Shown here piece by piece: positions 9,742 through 19,023 of a stretch of 64,000 nucleotides of DNA. The stretch comes from Flavobacterium aquidurense. GTDB lineage: Bacteria; Bacteroidota; Bacteroidia; Flavobacteriales; Flavobacteriaceae. The notes below the pieces were generated by a model that saw only the letters and a list, made by a program, of their open reading frames with translations, was not told the DNA's origin and did no database searches. Made by a program: the position numbers and the translations under genes. The number at the start of each line of letters is the position of its first letter. The first letter of the stretch is position 1. The DNA is taken from NCBI GenBank assembly GCA_900107365.1, contig FNPS01000006.1:296808-360807 (forward strand). The letters run 5' to 3'.

Positions 9742-12700
9742 TTAATATTCTTCACCAAGTGATAGTTCCTCTTCTTCCTTTTCTTTTTCAAAACTTGCTC
9801 TCATATGATCGCCATTTAGAGTTTCATTGATGATAAGAGCATATGTTTTTTCGGGATCCTCTTCAATACTAATTGTTTTTATTGGAGCGGTAGTGTAGGC
9901 TAAAGGATTTATTTTTTTGTTTTCGTTTAAAAAGGCAATGGTGTATAATTGCTTTTTGACCGCTTTTGTCTCATCATTTTTTCTTTGAATTTGATAAAAG
10001 TAAAACGAAATTTCATGATTGTCTTTTGCTACAATTTGCTTTTTTAATAAGGTTATAGAATCTTTTTTAGAGAGATTTTGAAAATTTAAAGCGGCAGCTT
10101 TCGCAATCTCATCATCAGTAAAATGTATTAAATCTTTTTTATTTTGATTCAACAACAAATTGATTGTAATGAATTGCGTTTTAGGATCGTTTAAAAAAAC
10201 ATTAATTTCAGCCGTATTTAGTGCGTTATGTATAATTCCTAATCGGGCTAATTCTATGTTTAATTCCGGAATATCCAGATTTTTTATTTTTTTCAACACT
10301 TCTTTTACAGCATTGTCATCTGCATAATTATAGATTAAATTGGTGTAATTTATCAAATCAGTTAATGATCTTGAGGACTCAGAATAAAACGTTAAATCGT
10401 CTTCTGTCGTTGCAGCATCTTGCGAGGCTTTGTTTTTTTCGTTCCAGCTTGCTACTCTTTTATATTCGAGTTTGGTATTGGTCAATATTATTTTTTTAAA
10501 TGCTTTTAGTTTTTTAACTGAAAGCAATTTTTTCTCTAATAATGAATTGCAAAAGCTAATAATTGGTTTGTTGTATTCTTTGATGCTGTAATATTGAAAA
10601 ATTTCAGGAAACAATTCCTTACTGTTTTCCGGATCTCTTTCAAAGGTGTAAAAAAGACTTCCAATCTCATATTGTAAATCGGAAATGGGTAAATCATACT
10701 CTAATAATTCATTGATTTTTTGATACGCTTCTTTTGATTTTTGATATGAAATACTTTTTAAGATGCTAATTTGTACATCTGTTTTAGTTGATTCTTTTTT
10801 ATAATAATTCTCGAGATAAGGAATTACTCTTTCATCTTCTATTTTGCCAATTTTTTCCAATAATGAAGTTATGGCATCAGTTTCACTTTCTTTAAAATTA
10901 AAAGTAGTAATGAAATTGGTAATAGCTTCAAAATCATTTTTTGTAATGTCCAGATTATCAATTGTGTTCAAGGCTGAATAACGAATGGTATCTTTTTCAC
11001 TTTTAGCATCTTCGATAAAAAGTTTTACCTTGTCTTCGTTCGCATCCGTTTTAATATTGTCAGCTAGATCTAATGAATTAAAAGTTTTTTCTATGAATGG
11101 ATCATCGTTTTTATAGTTTTTGGCCACCAAAGTATTCAGTAAATAATAGGTGTTGTCTTTATAAAGAACTTTGTATTTAATGGCTTGTGTCGCATTTGGC
11201 TTAGAAACTAGAGCATTGACGGTGTAACTATTTTGTTCTTTATTAAAAGTAGTGCTTTGTGATAAAAATTCGTAATTGTCTTTTTTGTCGGCAAGAATTT
11301 CTTCCCATAAAGACTGTGAGAATCCCTTTTTAAGAAACAATTCAGGACTTAGTAATGATGTTGCAGTTTCGTAACTTTCATCGTCTTCTCCCTCAAAATA
11401 ATTCTGTTCAGGATCGCTTTCATATTGATTTAGGAATTCTTTTTTAAGCATACGCTGAACAGAATCAATAGATAATGTTCGTTCGTATTTTGGGAATTTA
11501 TGGTAAGCTAGTTTTATTTTTCTACCCGTTTCGGAGTTAAATGACTGAAACTGATTTACGACCTTGAAGGTATTTTTTGTTTCTCTTTTGTTTTGATCTA
11601 ATTTTAAAAATAAGTTTTCATTTTCCTTTTCAGGAATTTCTATTTTATAGTTGGCAATTGAGTCTGTTAAAACTTTCGATTTCGATTTGTATGCAAACGG
11701 AACGATTGTAAAGGAATTGAAAAAACGATTGGTACTGGTCTCTGATGCATTTACAGCGCCCAATAAGTAATATTTGTTCCCAGAAATAATTGTTTTTAAT
11801 TTGATATTTCGATCTCCAATTTTAGAGGTTGAAACAAAAGAATTTTCAATTTTGTTGTATTTTGTAGCTGTAGAATCTTGATTTTGTTGCAGATAAAATT
11901 GATAATGAATTTGCTTTTGTTCGTATTCAGAATTTTCAAGGAAACTGGTGTCATTTAGTGTTTTTTCTCTTAAAAAATAATATGCTTTTTCCTGATTATC
12001 ATAGGCCTGAATATCAATATTGGTTCCTTTATCAGCACTGTTTCCAAAGACGAAGTTGAATGAAGGAATTTCTGCCTCAAAACCGCCTTTTAGAGGTTTG
12101 ATTTTTTCCCATTCATTTTTAAAAGGTTTGATTTTAATATTTTCAAAAACCTCATTTTCATATTGTCGAACATAATTGGCAGGTCCTGTCATCGAAATCG
12201 AAATGATTTCTAAAGGAGTGATGTAAAATTTAGAATGTTGGGCGTTTCCTGTTTTCGTAACATTTTTTATATCATAACTGGCATAATTGGGCTGTTCAGC
12301 ATATTTTTTTTCAATAATATCTCCCGGAATTTTTTCAAAAAATAAACTATCCAATGATTTCGGATTGTATATGATATTTCTGTTTTTTAAGAAATAATTT
12401 AGCGGAATTCTTTTTATCGTAATGGCACCACCGTTGGTAAAATCTGGCGAGCCCATACTTTCATTTTCTTCAATAGTAGTTTTGTATAATGGCAATTGCA
12501 CCATTTTATCTTTAGTGTTCGAAACCGTAAAATTGGGATTAGGAAAATAAGCTTCAATAGTTTTCTTCTGATTTTTCCCGTTTTCGGTAAAAGTGTCAAT
12601 TATAGGTTTTACCGTATAGCCTTTTTGTCTTAAAAGTTTAATTATACCATCATTGCCTGCAAGATGTGCCGCTCCAACTGCTGAGAATAAACTTCCTGTT

Positions 12701-13455
12701 TTTGCAATAGAATCAATACTCTTTGTCATTACTTTGTTGCGATTAACAATAAGTGCATCGTGTGCTTTTTTCGAAAACAGCAGTTTATAGATCGAGTCAA
12801 GCATTACAATGTCTTTCTCTCTGTAATATTCTTTTAGAACCTCCTGAGGATTTCTGTTTTTTAAGATTTTGACTAAAGCTAGTTTGTTTTCTTCTTTCGG
12901 TTTTGCATCTTCGTCAATGATTTGCAAGATAGAAAGCATAGATTCTTTTGCATCTTCAAGACCAACAATTTTCTTCTTGTACTTTTTTCCGGTTTGAAAA
13001 ATAAACATGTCTAATACAGTATCTTCCTGAAAATCTGCCTGATCTCCTTCGGCTCCTGATAACATATTTCTAAAATACTTGCCATTGTCATTAATAAAAA
13101 TGGTTTGAATATTCTCTTTTGTTGTGGGGAACAAATAGAATTCGGTATAGAACTTTTTATAAGAATTAAAATCATTACTTTTCATTAAATCATTCAAATC
13201 TCCCCAGGTTTCAGGATTGCTTTCATTGGCCACAATATCAGAGCCCAAAAGATTTGTAAAAAAGGAATCAGATAAGTGAAACGAAATTTTATCGTTAACA
13301 TGCATCGTTCCGTAGATATAGGATTTTTTGGTTAAACCGTTACCGGATATTTCCCAAAATAAACTTTTGTTTTGTGCCTGAAGAACCGAAGTTATTAGTA
13401 ATGAGATATAAAGTAGTTTTTTCAAGAGGGTTGGTTTAGTGGTTTTGCTAAACAA
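9742..13455 (-). CDS. Very long TraB/GumN-type secreted protein
   Basis: 1237 residues. A signal peptide (LLKKLLYISLLITSVLQAQ, cleaved near 28) is followed by a TraB/GumN domain: YIYGTMH with the GTMH motif at 49-52, and SAVGAAHLAGNDGII around 260, both hallmarks of this metalloprotease-like fold. TraB/GumN proteins are usually about 300 residues; here some 950 residues follow. That part has beta-rich stretches, then from about residue 830 a helical region with HEAT-like spacing, ending in an acidic tail (EKEKEEEELSLGEEY). It is alone, divergent from the peptidase at 13664. The role is unknown; the extension may be a separate surface or periplasmic module. Confidence 0.75.
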   Translation of the reverse strand: MFSKTTKPTLLKKLLYISLLITSVLQAQNKSLFWEISGNGLTKKSYIYGTMHVNDKISFHLSDSFFTNLLGSDIVANESNPETWGDLNDLMKSNDFNSYKKFYTEFYLFPTTKENIQTIFINDNGKYFRNMLSGAEGDQADFQEDTVLDMFIFQTGKKYKKKIVGLEDAKESMLSILQIIDEDAKPKEENKLALVKILKNRNPQEVLKEYYREKDIVMLDSIYKLLFSKKAHDALIVNRNKVMTKSIDSIAKTGSLFSAVGAAHLAGNDGIIKLLRQKGYTVKPIIDTFTENGKNQKKTIEAYFPNPNFTVSNTKDKMVQLPLYKTTIEENESMGSPDFTNGGAITIKRIPLNYFLKNRNIIYNPKSLDSLFFEKIPGDIIEKKYAEQPNYASYDIKNVTKTGNAQHSKFYITPLEIISISMTGPANYVRQYENEVFENIKIKPFKNEWEKIKPLKGGFEAEIPSFNFVFGNSADKGTNIDIQAYDNQEKAYYFLREKTLNDTSFLENSEYEQKQIHYQFYLQQNQDSTATKYNKIENSFVSTSKIGDRNIKLKTIISGNKYYLLGAVNASETSTNRFFNSFTIVPFAYKSKSKVLTDSIANYKIEIPEKENENLFLKLDQNKRETKNTFKVVNQFQSFNSETGRKIKLAYHKFPKYERTLSIDSVQRMLKKEFLNQYESDPEQNYFEGEDDESYETATSLLSPELFLKKGFSQSLWEEILADKKDNYEFLSQSTTFNKEQNSYTVNALVSKPNATQAIKYKVLYKDNTYYLLNTLVAKNYKNDDPFIEKTFNSLDLADNIKTDANEDKVKLFIEDAKSEKDTIRYSALNTIDNLDITKNDFEAITNFITTFNFKESETDAITSLLEKIGKIEDERVIPYLENYYKKESTKTDVQISILKSISYQKSKEAYQKINELLEYDLPISDLQYEIGSLFYTFERDPENSKELFPEIFQYYSIKEYNKPIISFCNSLLEKKLLSVKKLKAFKKIILTNTKLEYKRVASWNEKNKASQDAATTEDDLTFYSESSRSLTDLINYTNLIYNYADDNAVKEVLKKIKNLDIPELNIELARLGIIHNALNTAEINVFLNDPKTQFITINLLLNQNKKDLIHFTDDEIAKAAALNFQNLSKKDSITLLKKQIVAKDNHEISFYFYQIQRKNDETKAVKKQLYTIAFLNENKKINPLAYTTAPIKTISIEEDPEKTYALIINETLNGDHMRASFEKEKEEEELSLGEEY

Positions 13456-13594
13456 ATATAAAATAGATTACGGTCTTTTCGTTTATGAATTTTACTTTTT
13501 CTTCTTTTTTTATAAGGTATTTTCTTAAAAACTAAAAGTGACTTTTCGCAACTGAGATTGTTTATACGATCAAACTTTTTTAAGATTATTCAAT

Positions 13595-13627
13595 TTGCTC
13601 TCGATTGGTAATTTTTAGGTACTTTTG
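13595..13627 (+). promoter_or_regulatory. Promoter of the M3 peptidase gene
   Basis: TTG at 13595-13597, a 22-base spacer and TACTTTTG at 13620-13627, matching TTG-N17..23-TAnnTTTG. The ATG lies 36 bases downstream. Confidence 0.6.
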
Positions 13628-13663
13628 GAATAAGAACAAGTTCTATTATTTAAAACAAAATTA

Positions 13664-15790
13664 ATGAGAATGAAAAAATTAATGTCAATTTTTATCATGG
13701 GTACAACCTTTTTTGCGGCTACCGCACAAAACAACGCTGACAACCCGTTACTTAAACCATGGACTGGTCCTTACGGAGGAGTTCCTGCTTTTAATGAGTA
13801 CAAGGTGTCAGACTTTAAACCGGCAATTGAATTTGCTATTCAGGAAAAATTAAATGAAGTAGATGCTATTGCAAATAATCCAAAAGCACCAACTTTTGAC
13901 AATACTATTGTCGCTTTAGAGCTTTCGGGAAAAACAATTACGAGAATTTCGACAGTTTACGGAATTTACAGATCTAATCTAAGTACTCCTGAATTTAATG
14001 CAATCGACAGAGAGATGTCGCCAAAATTCTCTGCATTTACAGATAAAATTAATCAAAACAAGAAATTGTTTGCCAGAATTGAAACACTTTATAATGCAAA
14101 AGAAAGTAAAAAACTTACTAGCGAGCAACAGCGTTTAATCTGGTTATACTATACGAATCTTGTTCGTCAGGGAGCTAAATTAAATGATGAAGATAAAGCA
14201 AAAGTATCTAAGATTAATCAGGAACTGGCAACACTTTTTACTCGCTTTAGCCAAAATTTATTAGCCGAAGAACACAATCAATACCTTGCTTTAAAAACAG
14301 AAAGTGATTTTGACGGTCTGCCACAAGAAGTAAAAAATGCTGCTATTGCTGAAGCAAAAGACAGAAAATTGGATGTTATGGGATGTATTGCCAATACACG
14401 CTCTTCTATTGAACCCTTTTTGACTTTTTCAACTCGCAGAGATTTAAGAGAAAAAGCATTCGATATTTTTGTGAAACGTGGAGATAACGGAAATGCGAAT
14501 GATAACAATTCTACACTTGTAACTATTTTAGAACTGCGTACTCAAAAAGCTAAATTACTCGGATATCCAACTTTTGCTAATTGGAGTTTGTCTAATAAAA
14601 TGGCAAAAGATCCTCAGAAAACATTAGATTTAATGATGTCAGTTTGGGAGCCAGCTGTAGAAAAAGTACACCAGGATGTAGCGGAGATGCAAAAGATTGT
14701 CGATGCAGAAGGTGGAAAGTTCAAAATTCAACCTTGGGATTATCGTTATTATGCTGAAAAAGTTAGAAAAGCAAAATATGATTTAGATCAAAATGAGGTT
14801 AAGCCTTACTTACAATTAGAAAACCTGCGTGAGGGAATGTTTTGGGTTGCCGGAGAATTGTTTAACTTAAGTTTCAAACAAATTACAAATGTGCCAGTTT
14901 ATCATCCTGATGTTCGCGTTTGGGAAGTGAGTAATAAAGTGACCGGAAAAGTGGTAGGTTTATGGTATTTTGATCCTTACGCACGTACAGGAAAACGTTC
15001 AGGAGCCTGGATGAATGCTTATCGTGACCAACAAAAGTTAGGCGGTGATGTTTTAACGATCGTGTCTAACAACTGTAATTTCATTAAAGGAACAGCAAAC
15101 GAACCTGTTTTAATTTCATGGACAGATGCAACAACTTTATTTCATGAATTTGGTCATGCACTTCACGGATTGTGTTCAAATGTTACCTATCCAAGTTTAG
15201 CAGGAACTTCTGTAGCAAGAGATTATGTTGAATTTCCTTCTCAATTATTAGAGCACTGGTTGTCTACTCCGGAAGTATTGAACAAATTTGCTTTGCATTA
15301 TAAAACAAATCAGCCGTTGCCACAGTCTTTAGTAGAAAGAATTAAGAAAGCAGCTAATTTTAATGAAGGATTCTCTACTGTAGAAACAATTTCAAGTTCT
15401 TTGATTGATATGAAGCTACATTTGACAACTACACCTATAGATCCTCATAAATTTGAAAAAGAGACCTTAGATGCACTGCATATGCCATCAGAAATTGTAA
15501 TGCGTCACCGTATTCCGCAATTTGGACATATTTTCTCAAGTGATGGATATGCAGCAGGATATTACAGCTACTTATGGGCTGATGTAATCAATGCAGATGC
15601 GTGGGAAGCTTTTACTGAAGGAAAAGGACCGTATGATAAAGCGGTTGCAAAAAGACTTTATGATAATGTTTTCAGCGTTGGAAATACGATTGATCAGGAA
15701 AAAGCATATGAGAATTTTAGAGGCAGAGCTCCTAAATCGGATGCTTTAATGCGTGCAAGAGATTTTCCAATTGTAACGAAGAAAAAATAA
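13664..15790 (+). CDS. M3 family zinc metallopeptidase (dipeptidyl carboxypeptidase-like)
   Basis: 708 residues with an N-terminal signal peptide (IFIMGTTFFAATAQ), so it acts in the periplasm or at the surface. The catalytic zinc motif HEFGH is at 494-498, followed by the third-ligand segment ending FPSQLLEHW. The whole length matches the Dcp/oligopeptidase A group (about 680 residues), which cleaves short peptides. An alternative ATG two codons downstream is possible. It has its own promoter and ends before a bidirectional terminator. Choice between dipeptidyl carboxypeptidase and oligopeptidase is by overall likeness only. Confidence 0.92.
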   Translation: MRMKKLMSIFIMGTTFFAATAQNNADNPLLKPWTGPYGGVPAFNEYKVSDFKPAIEFAIQEKLNEVDAIANNPKAPTFDNTIVALELSGKTITRISTVYGIYRSNLSTPEFNAIDREMSPKFSAFTDKINQNKKLFARIETLYNAKESKKLTSEQQRLIWLYYTNLVRQGAKLNDEDKAKVSKINQELATLFTRFSQNLLAEEHNQYLALKTESDFDGLPQEVKNAAIAEAKDRKLDVMGCIANTRSSIEPFLTFSTRRDLREKAFDIFVKRGDNGNANDNNSTLVTILELRTQKAKLLGYPTFANWSLSNKMAKDPQKTLDLMMSVWEPAVEKVHQDVAEMQKIVDAEGGKFKIQPWDYRYYAEKVRKAKYDLDQNEVKPYLQLENLREGMFWVAGELFNLSFKQITNVPVYHPDVRVWEVSNKVTGKVVGLWYFDPYARTGKRSGAWMNAYRDQQKLGGDVLTIVSNNCNFIKGTANEPVLISWTDATTLFHEFGHALHGLCSNVTYPSLAGTSVARDYVEFPSQLLEHWLSTPEVLNKFALHYKTNQPLPQSLVERIKKAANFNEGFSTVETISSSLIDMKLHLTTTPIDPHKFEKETLDALHMPSEIVMRHRIPQFGHIFSSDGYAAGYYSYLWADVINADAWEAFTEGKGPYDKAVAKRLYDNVFSVGNTIDQEKAYENFRGRAPKSDALMRARDFPIVTKKK

Positions 15791-15811
15791 AAAAATCGGC
15801 AATACTATTAT

Positions 15812-15831
15812 AGGCGCACTGCGGTGCGTCT
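15812..15831. repeat. GC-rich hairpin repeat
   Basis: GGCGCACTGC faces GCGGTGCGTC with two mismatches. It is related to the element at 7221-7235, and looks like a dispersed palindromic repeat in AT-rich spacers. Confidence 0.55.
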
Positions 15832-15864
15832 GTACTATTTGAGACATAAAAGAATATAAAAAAA

Positions 15865-15890
15865 GGCCCGAATAAATTAATATTCGGGCC
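15865..15890. terminator. Bidirectional terminator between the M3 peptidase and tsf
   Basis: Perfect 10-bp stem GGCCCGAATA/TATTCGGGCC with loop AATTAA, preceded by A's and followed by TTTTAT. It serves convergent genes. Confidence 0.88.
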
Positions 15891-15913
15891 TTTTATATTG
15901 AAATAATAATATA

Positions 15914-16876
15914 TTAACCTAGAGTAACTCTTTTGAAACCTGTAATTTCAACGTTGAATCCTTTAACATAATCACCAACTTTTTTACTATCATCTTTGAT
16001 GAAGTTTTGATCAAGTAAAGCTTTTTCCTGATCTAAAGTAGTATTGTCAGAGATGAAACGTTGTACTTTTCCTGGAACAATTTTATCCCAAATTTGCTCT
16101 GGCTTACCTTCTGCTTTTAATTCAGCTTTAGCATCTTCTTCAGCTTGTTTTAAAACTTCTTCAGTTAATTGAGAGAAAGAGATATATTTAGGAACATTTT
16201 TTAAAGTTTTTCCTAAACGTTTTGCTTCTTCATTATCTTTTTCGATTACAGCAATACGAGCAGCAAGTTCAGATTCAACGAAAGCAGGATCAAAATCTTT
16301 ATAAGATAATGTATCAGCTCCCATAGAAGCAACTTGCATAGAAACATCTTTAGTTAAAACGTCAGCGTTAGGAATTGCAGCAGAAATTGCAGTTAATGCA
16401 GCAATTTTGTTAACGTGAACATAAGATCCAACGAAAGCACCTTCTAAAATTTCAAAACCACCGATTTCGATTTTTTCTCCGATAACTCCAGTTTGCTCGA
16501 TTAATTTTTCAGCAACAGTAATTCCGTTGAAATCTGAAGCTAAAAATTCTTCTTTAGAAGAGAAGTTAATAGCTTTTTCTACTAATTCTTTAGCCAAAGT
16601 TACGAAAGCCTCATTTTTACCTACGAAATCAGTTTCGCAGTTTAAAGTGATGATAGCTCCTTTAGTATTGTCAGCATTGATAAAAGAAACAGCAGCTCCT
16701 TCAGAAGACTCACGGTCAGAACGGTTAGCAGCAACTTTTTGTCCTTTTTCTCTAAGGACTTGTATAGCTTTATCGAAATCTCCGTCAGCCTCAACTAAAG
16801 CTTTTTTACAGTCCATCATTCCGGCACCTGTAGTTTGTCTTAATTTATTTACGTCTGCAGCAGTAATTGTTGCCAT
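15914..16876 (-). CDS. tsf: Elongation factor Ts
   Basis: Guanine nucleotide exchange factor for EF-Tu. The 320-residue protein begins with the UBA-like domain containing the typical VNKLRQTTGAGMMDCKKAL and the TDFVG motif. It is longer than E. coli EF-Ts (283), as in other Bacteroidetes, and ends with ITGFKRVTLG. It follows rpsB in the conserved order. The 136-bp spacer to rpsB contains a nearly perfect 20-bp inverted repeat (16916-16935 against 16974-16993, one mismatch). Confidence 0.98.
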   Translation of the reverse strand: MATITAADVNKLRQTTGAGMMDCKKALVEADGDFDKAIQVLREKGQKVAANRSDRESSEGAAVSFINADNTKGAIITLNCETDFVGKNEAFVTLAKELVEKAINFSSKEEFLASDFNGITVAEKLIEQTGVIGEKIEIGGFEILEGAFVGSYVHVNKIAALTAISAAIPNADVLTKDVSMQVASMGADTLSYKDFDPAFVESELAARIAVIEKDNEEAKRLGKTLKNVPKYISFSQLTEEVLKQAEEDAKAELKAEGKPEQIWDKIVPGKVQRFISDNTTLDQEKALLDQNFIKDDSKKVGDYVKGFNVEITGFKRVTLG

Positions 16877-16915
16877 AATATTTTGAATTTTAATGTTAAA
16901 AGTAAAAATTCCATC

Positions 16916-16993
16916 TTTTAAATTCTAAACTCCAATTTTATTAAATTATCAACATAACGTTTTTAATTTGTGTTTGGATTTTAGAATTTAAAA
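16916..16993. repeat. 20-bp inverted repeat in the rpsB-tsf spacer
   Basis: Left arm 16916-16935 and right arm 16974-16993 pair at 19 of 20 bases; the cores are TTTTAAATTCTAAA and TTTAGAATTTAAAA. No T-tract suitable for termination follows, and rpsB-tsf are expected to be co-transcribed. Confidence 0.55.
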
Positions 16994-17012
16994 TTTGGAA
17001 TTTAAATTTGAT

Positions 17013-17813
17013 TTATTCTTCAGTTGCAGGAGCAGCAGCTTCAACAGCTGGCGCAGCCTCTACAGCAGGAGCAGCTTCAGTAGCTGGAGCTTCTTCTGTG
17101 AAAACTTCAGTTTCTTTATCAGAACCTCTGTCAGAAAGACCGTCGATTACAGCAGCAGTAACTAAAGATAAAATTTTGTCAATTGATTTAGAAGCATCAT
17201 CATTTGCAGGAATAACGTAATCAACCTCTCTTGGGTCAGAATTCGTATCAACCATTGCGAAAACTGGAATGTTTAATTTTTGTGCTTCTTTTATTGCGAT
17301 ATGTTCAGCTTTGATATCTACTACGAACAATGCAGCTGGTAGTCTAGACATGTCAGCGATTGAACCTAAGTTTTTCTCCAATTTAGCACGTAGACGATCA
17401 ACTTGCAAACGCTCTTTTTTAGATAACGTCATGAAAGTACCATCTTTCTTCATTTTATCAATAGAAGACATTTTTTTCACTGCCTTTCTGATAGTTACAA
17501 AGTTAGTTAGCATTCCACCAGGCCATCTTTCAGTGATGTAAGGCATGTTTGCAGCCTTTGCTTTTTCAGCAACGATGTCTTTAGCTTGTTTTTTGGTAGC
17601 TACGAATAAGATTTTTCTACCTGATGCAGCGATTTTTTTCAAAGCTTCATTAGCTTCTTCGATTTTTGCTGCAGTTTTATATAGATTGATAATGTGAATA
17701 CCATTACGCTCCATATAAATGTAAGGGGCCATGTTTGGATCCCATTTTCTAGTCATGTGTCCAAAGTGAACACCTGCTTCTAGTAAGTCTTTTACTTCTA
17801 TTTTGTTTGCCAT
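17013..17813 (-). CDS. rpsB: 30S ribosomal protein S2
   Basis: 266 residues with classic S2 segments: LLEAGVHFGHMTRKWDPNM, ERNGIHIINL, FVATKKQAKDIV, ITERWPGGMLTN, and PVFAMVDTNSDPREVDYVIPANDDA. The C-terminus has an Ala/Glu/Pro-rich tail with repeated EAAPAVEAAPAVEAA, probably disordered. The gene follows rpsI after 176 bases which hold a promoter and a structured leader. Confidence 0.98.
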   Translation of the reverse strand: MANKIEVKDLLEAGVHFGHMTRKWDPNMAPYIYMERNGIHIINLYKTAAKIEEANEALKKIAASGRKILFVATKKQAKDIVAEKAKAANMPYITERWPGGMLTNFVTIRKAVKKMSSIDKMKKDGTFMTLSKKERLQVDRLRAKLEKNLGSIADMSRLPAALFVVDIKAEHIAIKEAQKLNIPVFAMVDTNSDPREVDYVIPANDDASKSIDKILSLVTAAVIDGLSDRGSDKETEVFTEEAPATEAAPAVEAAPAVEAAAPATEE

Positions 17814-17839
17814 TTTTGTACTAGTTTACGTTCTGTTGA

Positions 17840-17912
17840 TTAGCAATGTATAAATGGCGGTTTCCCAGGCTTTATACATTTAGATGCTAAACTATTTCCT
17901 ACCTCGATAGGA
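17840..17912 (-). ncRNA. Structured 5' leader of rpsB (candidate autoregulatory RNA)
   Basis: Two hairpins are visible. One pairs 17846-17854 (ATGTATAAA) with 17871-17879 (TTTATACAT), extended after a 5-nt bulge by TTAGCA 17840-17845 with TGCTAA 17885-17890. The other pairs TCCTA 17897-17901 with TAGGA 17908-17912. The layout suggests a ribosomal-protein leader controlled by S2, but this is inference. Confidence 0.5.
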
Positions 17913-17958
17913 GAGCAACAACAACTGTGTTTTTTAATTTCAATAAATAATTGATCGT

Positions 17959-17981
17959 GTCTTGTACCAAATATACAAGAC
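17959..17981 (-). promoter_or_regulatory. Promoter with overlapping operator-like repeat for rpsB-tsf
   Basis: The minus strand has TATATTTG (17975 to 17968), a good -7 box. It is framed by the 8-bp inverted repeat GTCTTGTA (17959-17966) and TACAAGAC (17974-17981). No good -33 TTG was found. Confidence 0.45.
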
Positions 17982-17989
17982 AGGTAATA

Positions 17990-18376
17990 TTAACGTTTAG
18001 AGAATTGGAATCTCTTACGAGCTTTCTTCTGACCGAATTTCTTACGTTCAACCATTCTTGGATCTCTTGTTAATAAACCTTCTGGTTTAAGGATAGCTCT
18101 GTTTTCAGCATTTACTTCACACATAACGCGTGCTAATGCCATTCTTACAGCTTCTGCCTGACCAGTTGAACCACCTCCGTAAACGTTTACTTTTACGTCA
18201 AAGTTGTTTACATTTTCTGTCATAGACATTGGTTGTAAAACTTTGTATTGTAAAGTTGCAGTTGGAAAGTAAGTTGCGAATTCTTTTTTGTTTACAGTGA
18301 TTTTTCCTGTTCCTTCAGAAACATATACACGTGCAACAGCGGTTTTTCTTCTACCGATTTTGTGAATAACTCCCAT
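17990..18376 (-). CDS. rpsI: 30S ribosomal protein S9
   Basis: 128 residues, normal for S9. It starts with IGRRKTAVARVYV and contains the GGGSTGQAEAVRMALAR segment and the C-terminal KKFGQKKARKRFQFSKR that reaches the P-site tRNA. Its ATG overlaps the rplM stop codon in a TAATG junction. Confidence 0.98.
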   Translation of the reverse strand: MGVIHKIGRRKTAVARVYVSEGTGKITVNKKEFATYFPTATLQYKVLQPMSMTENVNNFDVKVNVYGGGSTGQAEAVRMALARVMCEVNAENRAILKPEGLLTRDPRMVERKKFGQKKARKRFQFSKR

Positions 18377-18831
18377 TACTTAAGATCGTTTAGGTTAACA
18401 GTTCTAGGTTTTTGAGCTCCGTGAGTATGCTCAGCACCTACAACAACATTTAGATTTCTAAAAAGTTCAGCTCCTAATTTGTTTTTAGGTAACATTCCTT
18501 TTACAGCTTTTTCTACTAATAATGCAGGGTTTTTAGATTGCAATACTTTAGCAGTTAAAGTTCTTTGTCCTCCTGGGTAACCTGTATGACGCATGTAAAT
18601 TTTGTCATTCATTTTTGTACCTGTAAGGTTAATTTTTTCTGAGTTGATAACAATTACGTTATCTCCACAGTCAACGTGTGGTGTGTAACTTGGTTTGTAC
18701 TTACCTCTTAAGATCATCGCAACCTTTGAAGCAAGACGACCTAAGTTATGACCTTCAGCGTCAACAACAATCCACTCTTTAGTTACAGTGGCTTTGCTAG
18801 CTGAAATTGTCTTGTAGCTTAATGCGTCCAT
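18376..18831 (-). CDS. rplM: 50S ribosomal protein L13
   Basis: 151 residues with the L13 signatures VVDAEGHNLGRLAS, GDNVIVINSEKI and MRHTGYPGGQR, followed by VKGMLPKNKLG. First gene of the rplM-rpsI unit, overlapping rpsI by one base. The promoter lies at 18875-18882. Confidence 0.98.
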   Translation of the reverse strand: MDALSYKTISASKATVTKEWIVVDAEGHNLGRLASKVAMILRGKYKPSYTPHVDCGDNVIVINSEKINLTGTKMNDKIYMRHTGYPGGQRTLTAKVLQSKNPALLVEKAVKGMLPKNKLGAELFRNLNVVVGAEHTHGAQKPRTVNLNDLK

Positions 18832-18854
18832 AATATTATTTTAATTAAACATTC

Positions 18855-18882
18855 CATCCCCAATAAAGGGGATGCAAAAGTA
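18855..18882 (-). promoter_or_regulatory. rplM promoter abutting a 7-bp palindrome
   Basis: Minus-strand -7 box TACTTTTG at 18882-18875 is followed at once by CATCCCC-TTTATT-GGGGATG (18874-18855). Since transcription should begin a few bases after the box, the palindrome overlaps the start point and could be an operator or a start-proximal hairpin. Confidence 0.5.
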
Positions 18883-18973
18883 CAATTAATTATTTTAAAA
18901 CCAAATACCTGAAAAGAATATTTTATCTGTTGAAAATCAGGGCTTCAGTTTTTTATTTAAATGAATAAAAAAA

Positions 18974-19003
18974 AACCACCTTCACAATAACGCGAAGGTG
19001 GTT
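18974..19003 (-). terminator. Terminator after the ferritin-like genes
   Basis: 9-bp stem AACCACCTT/AAGGTGGTT followed on the minus strand by a T-run of about nine. It closes the unit 20615-19024. Confidence 0.88.
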
Positions 19004-19023
19004 CAATATTTAGAGTTTTTTTG

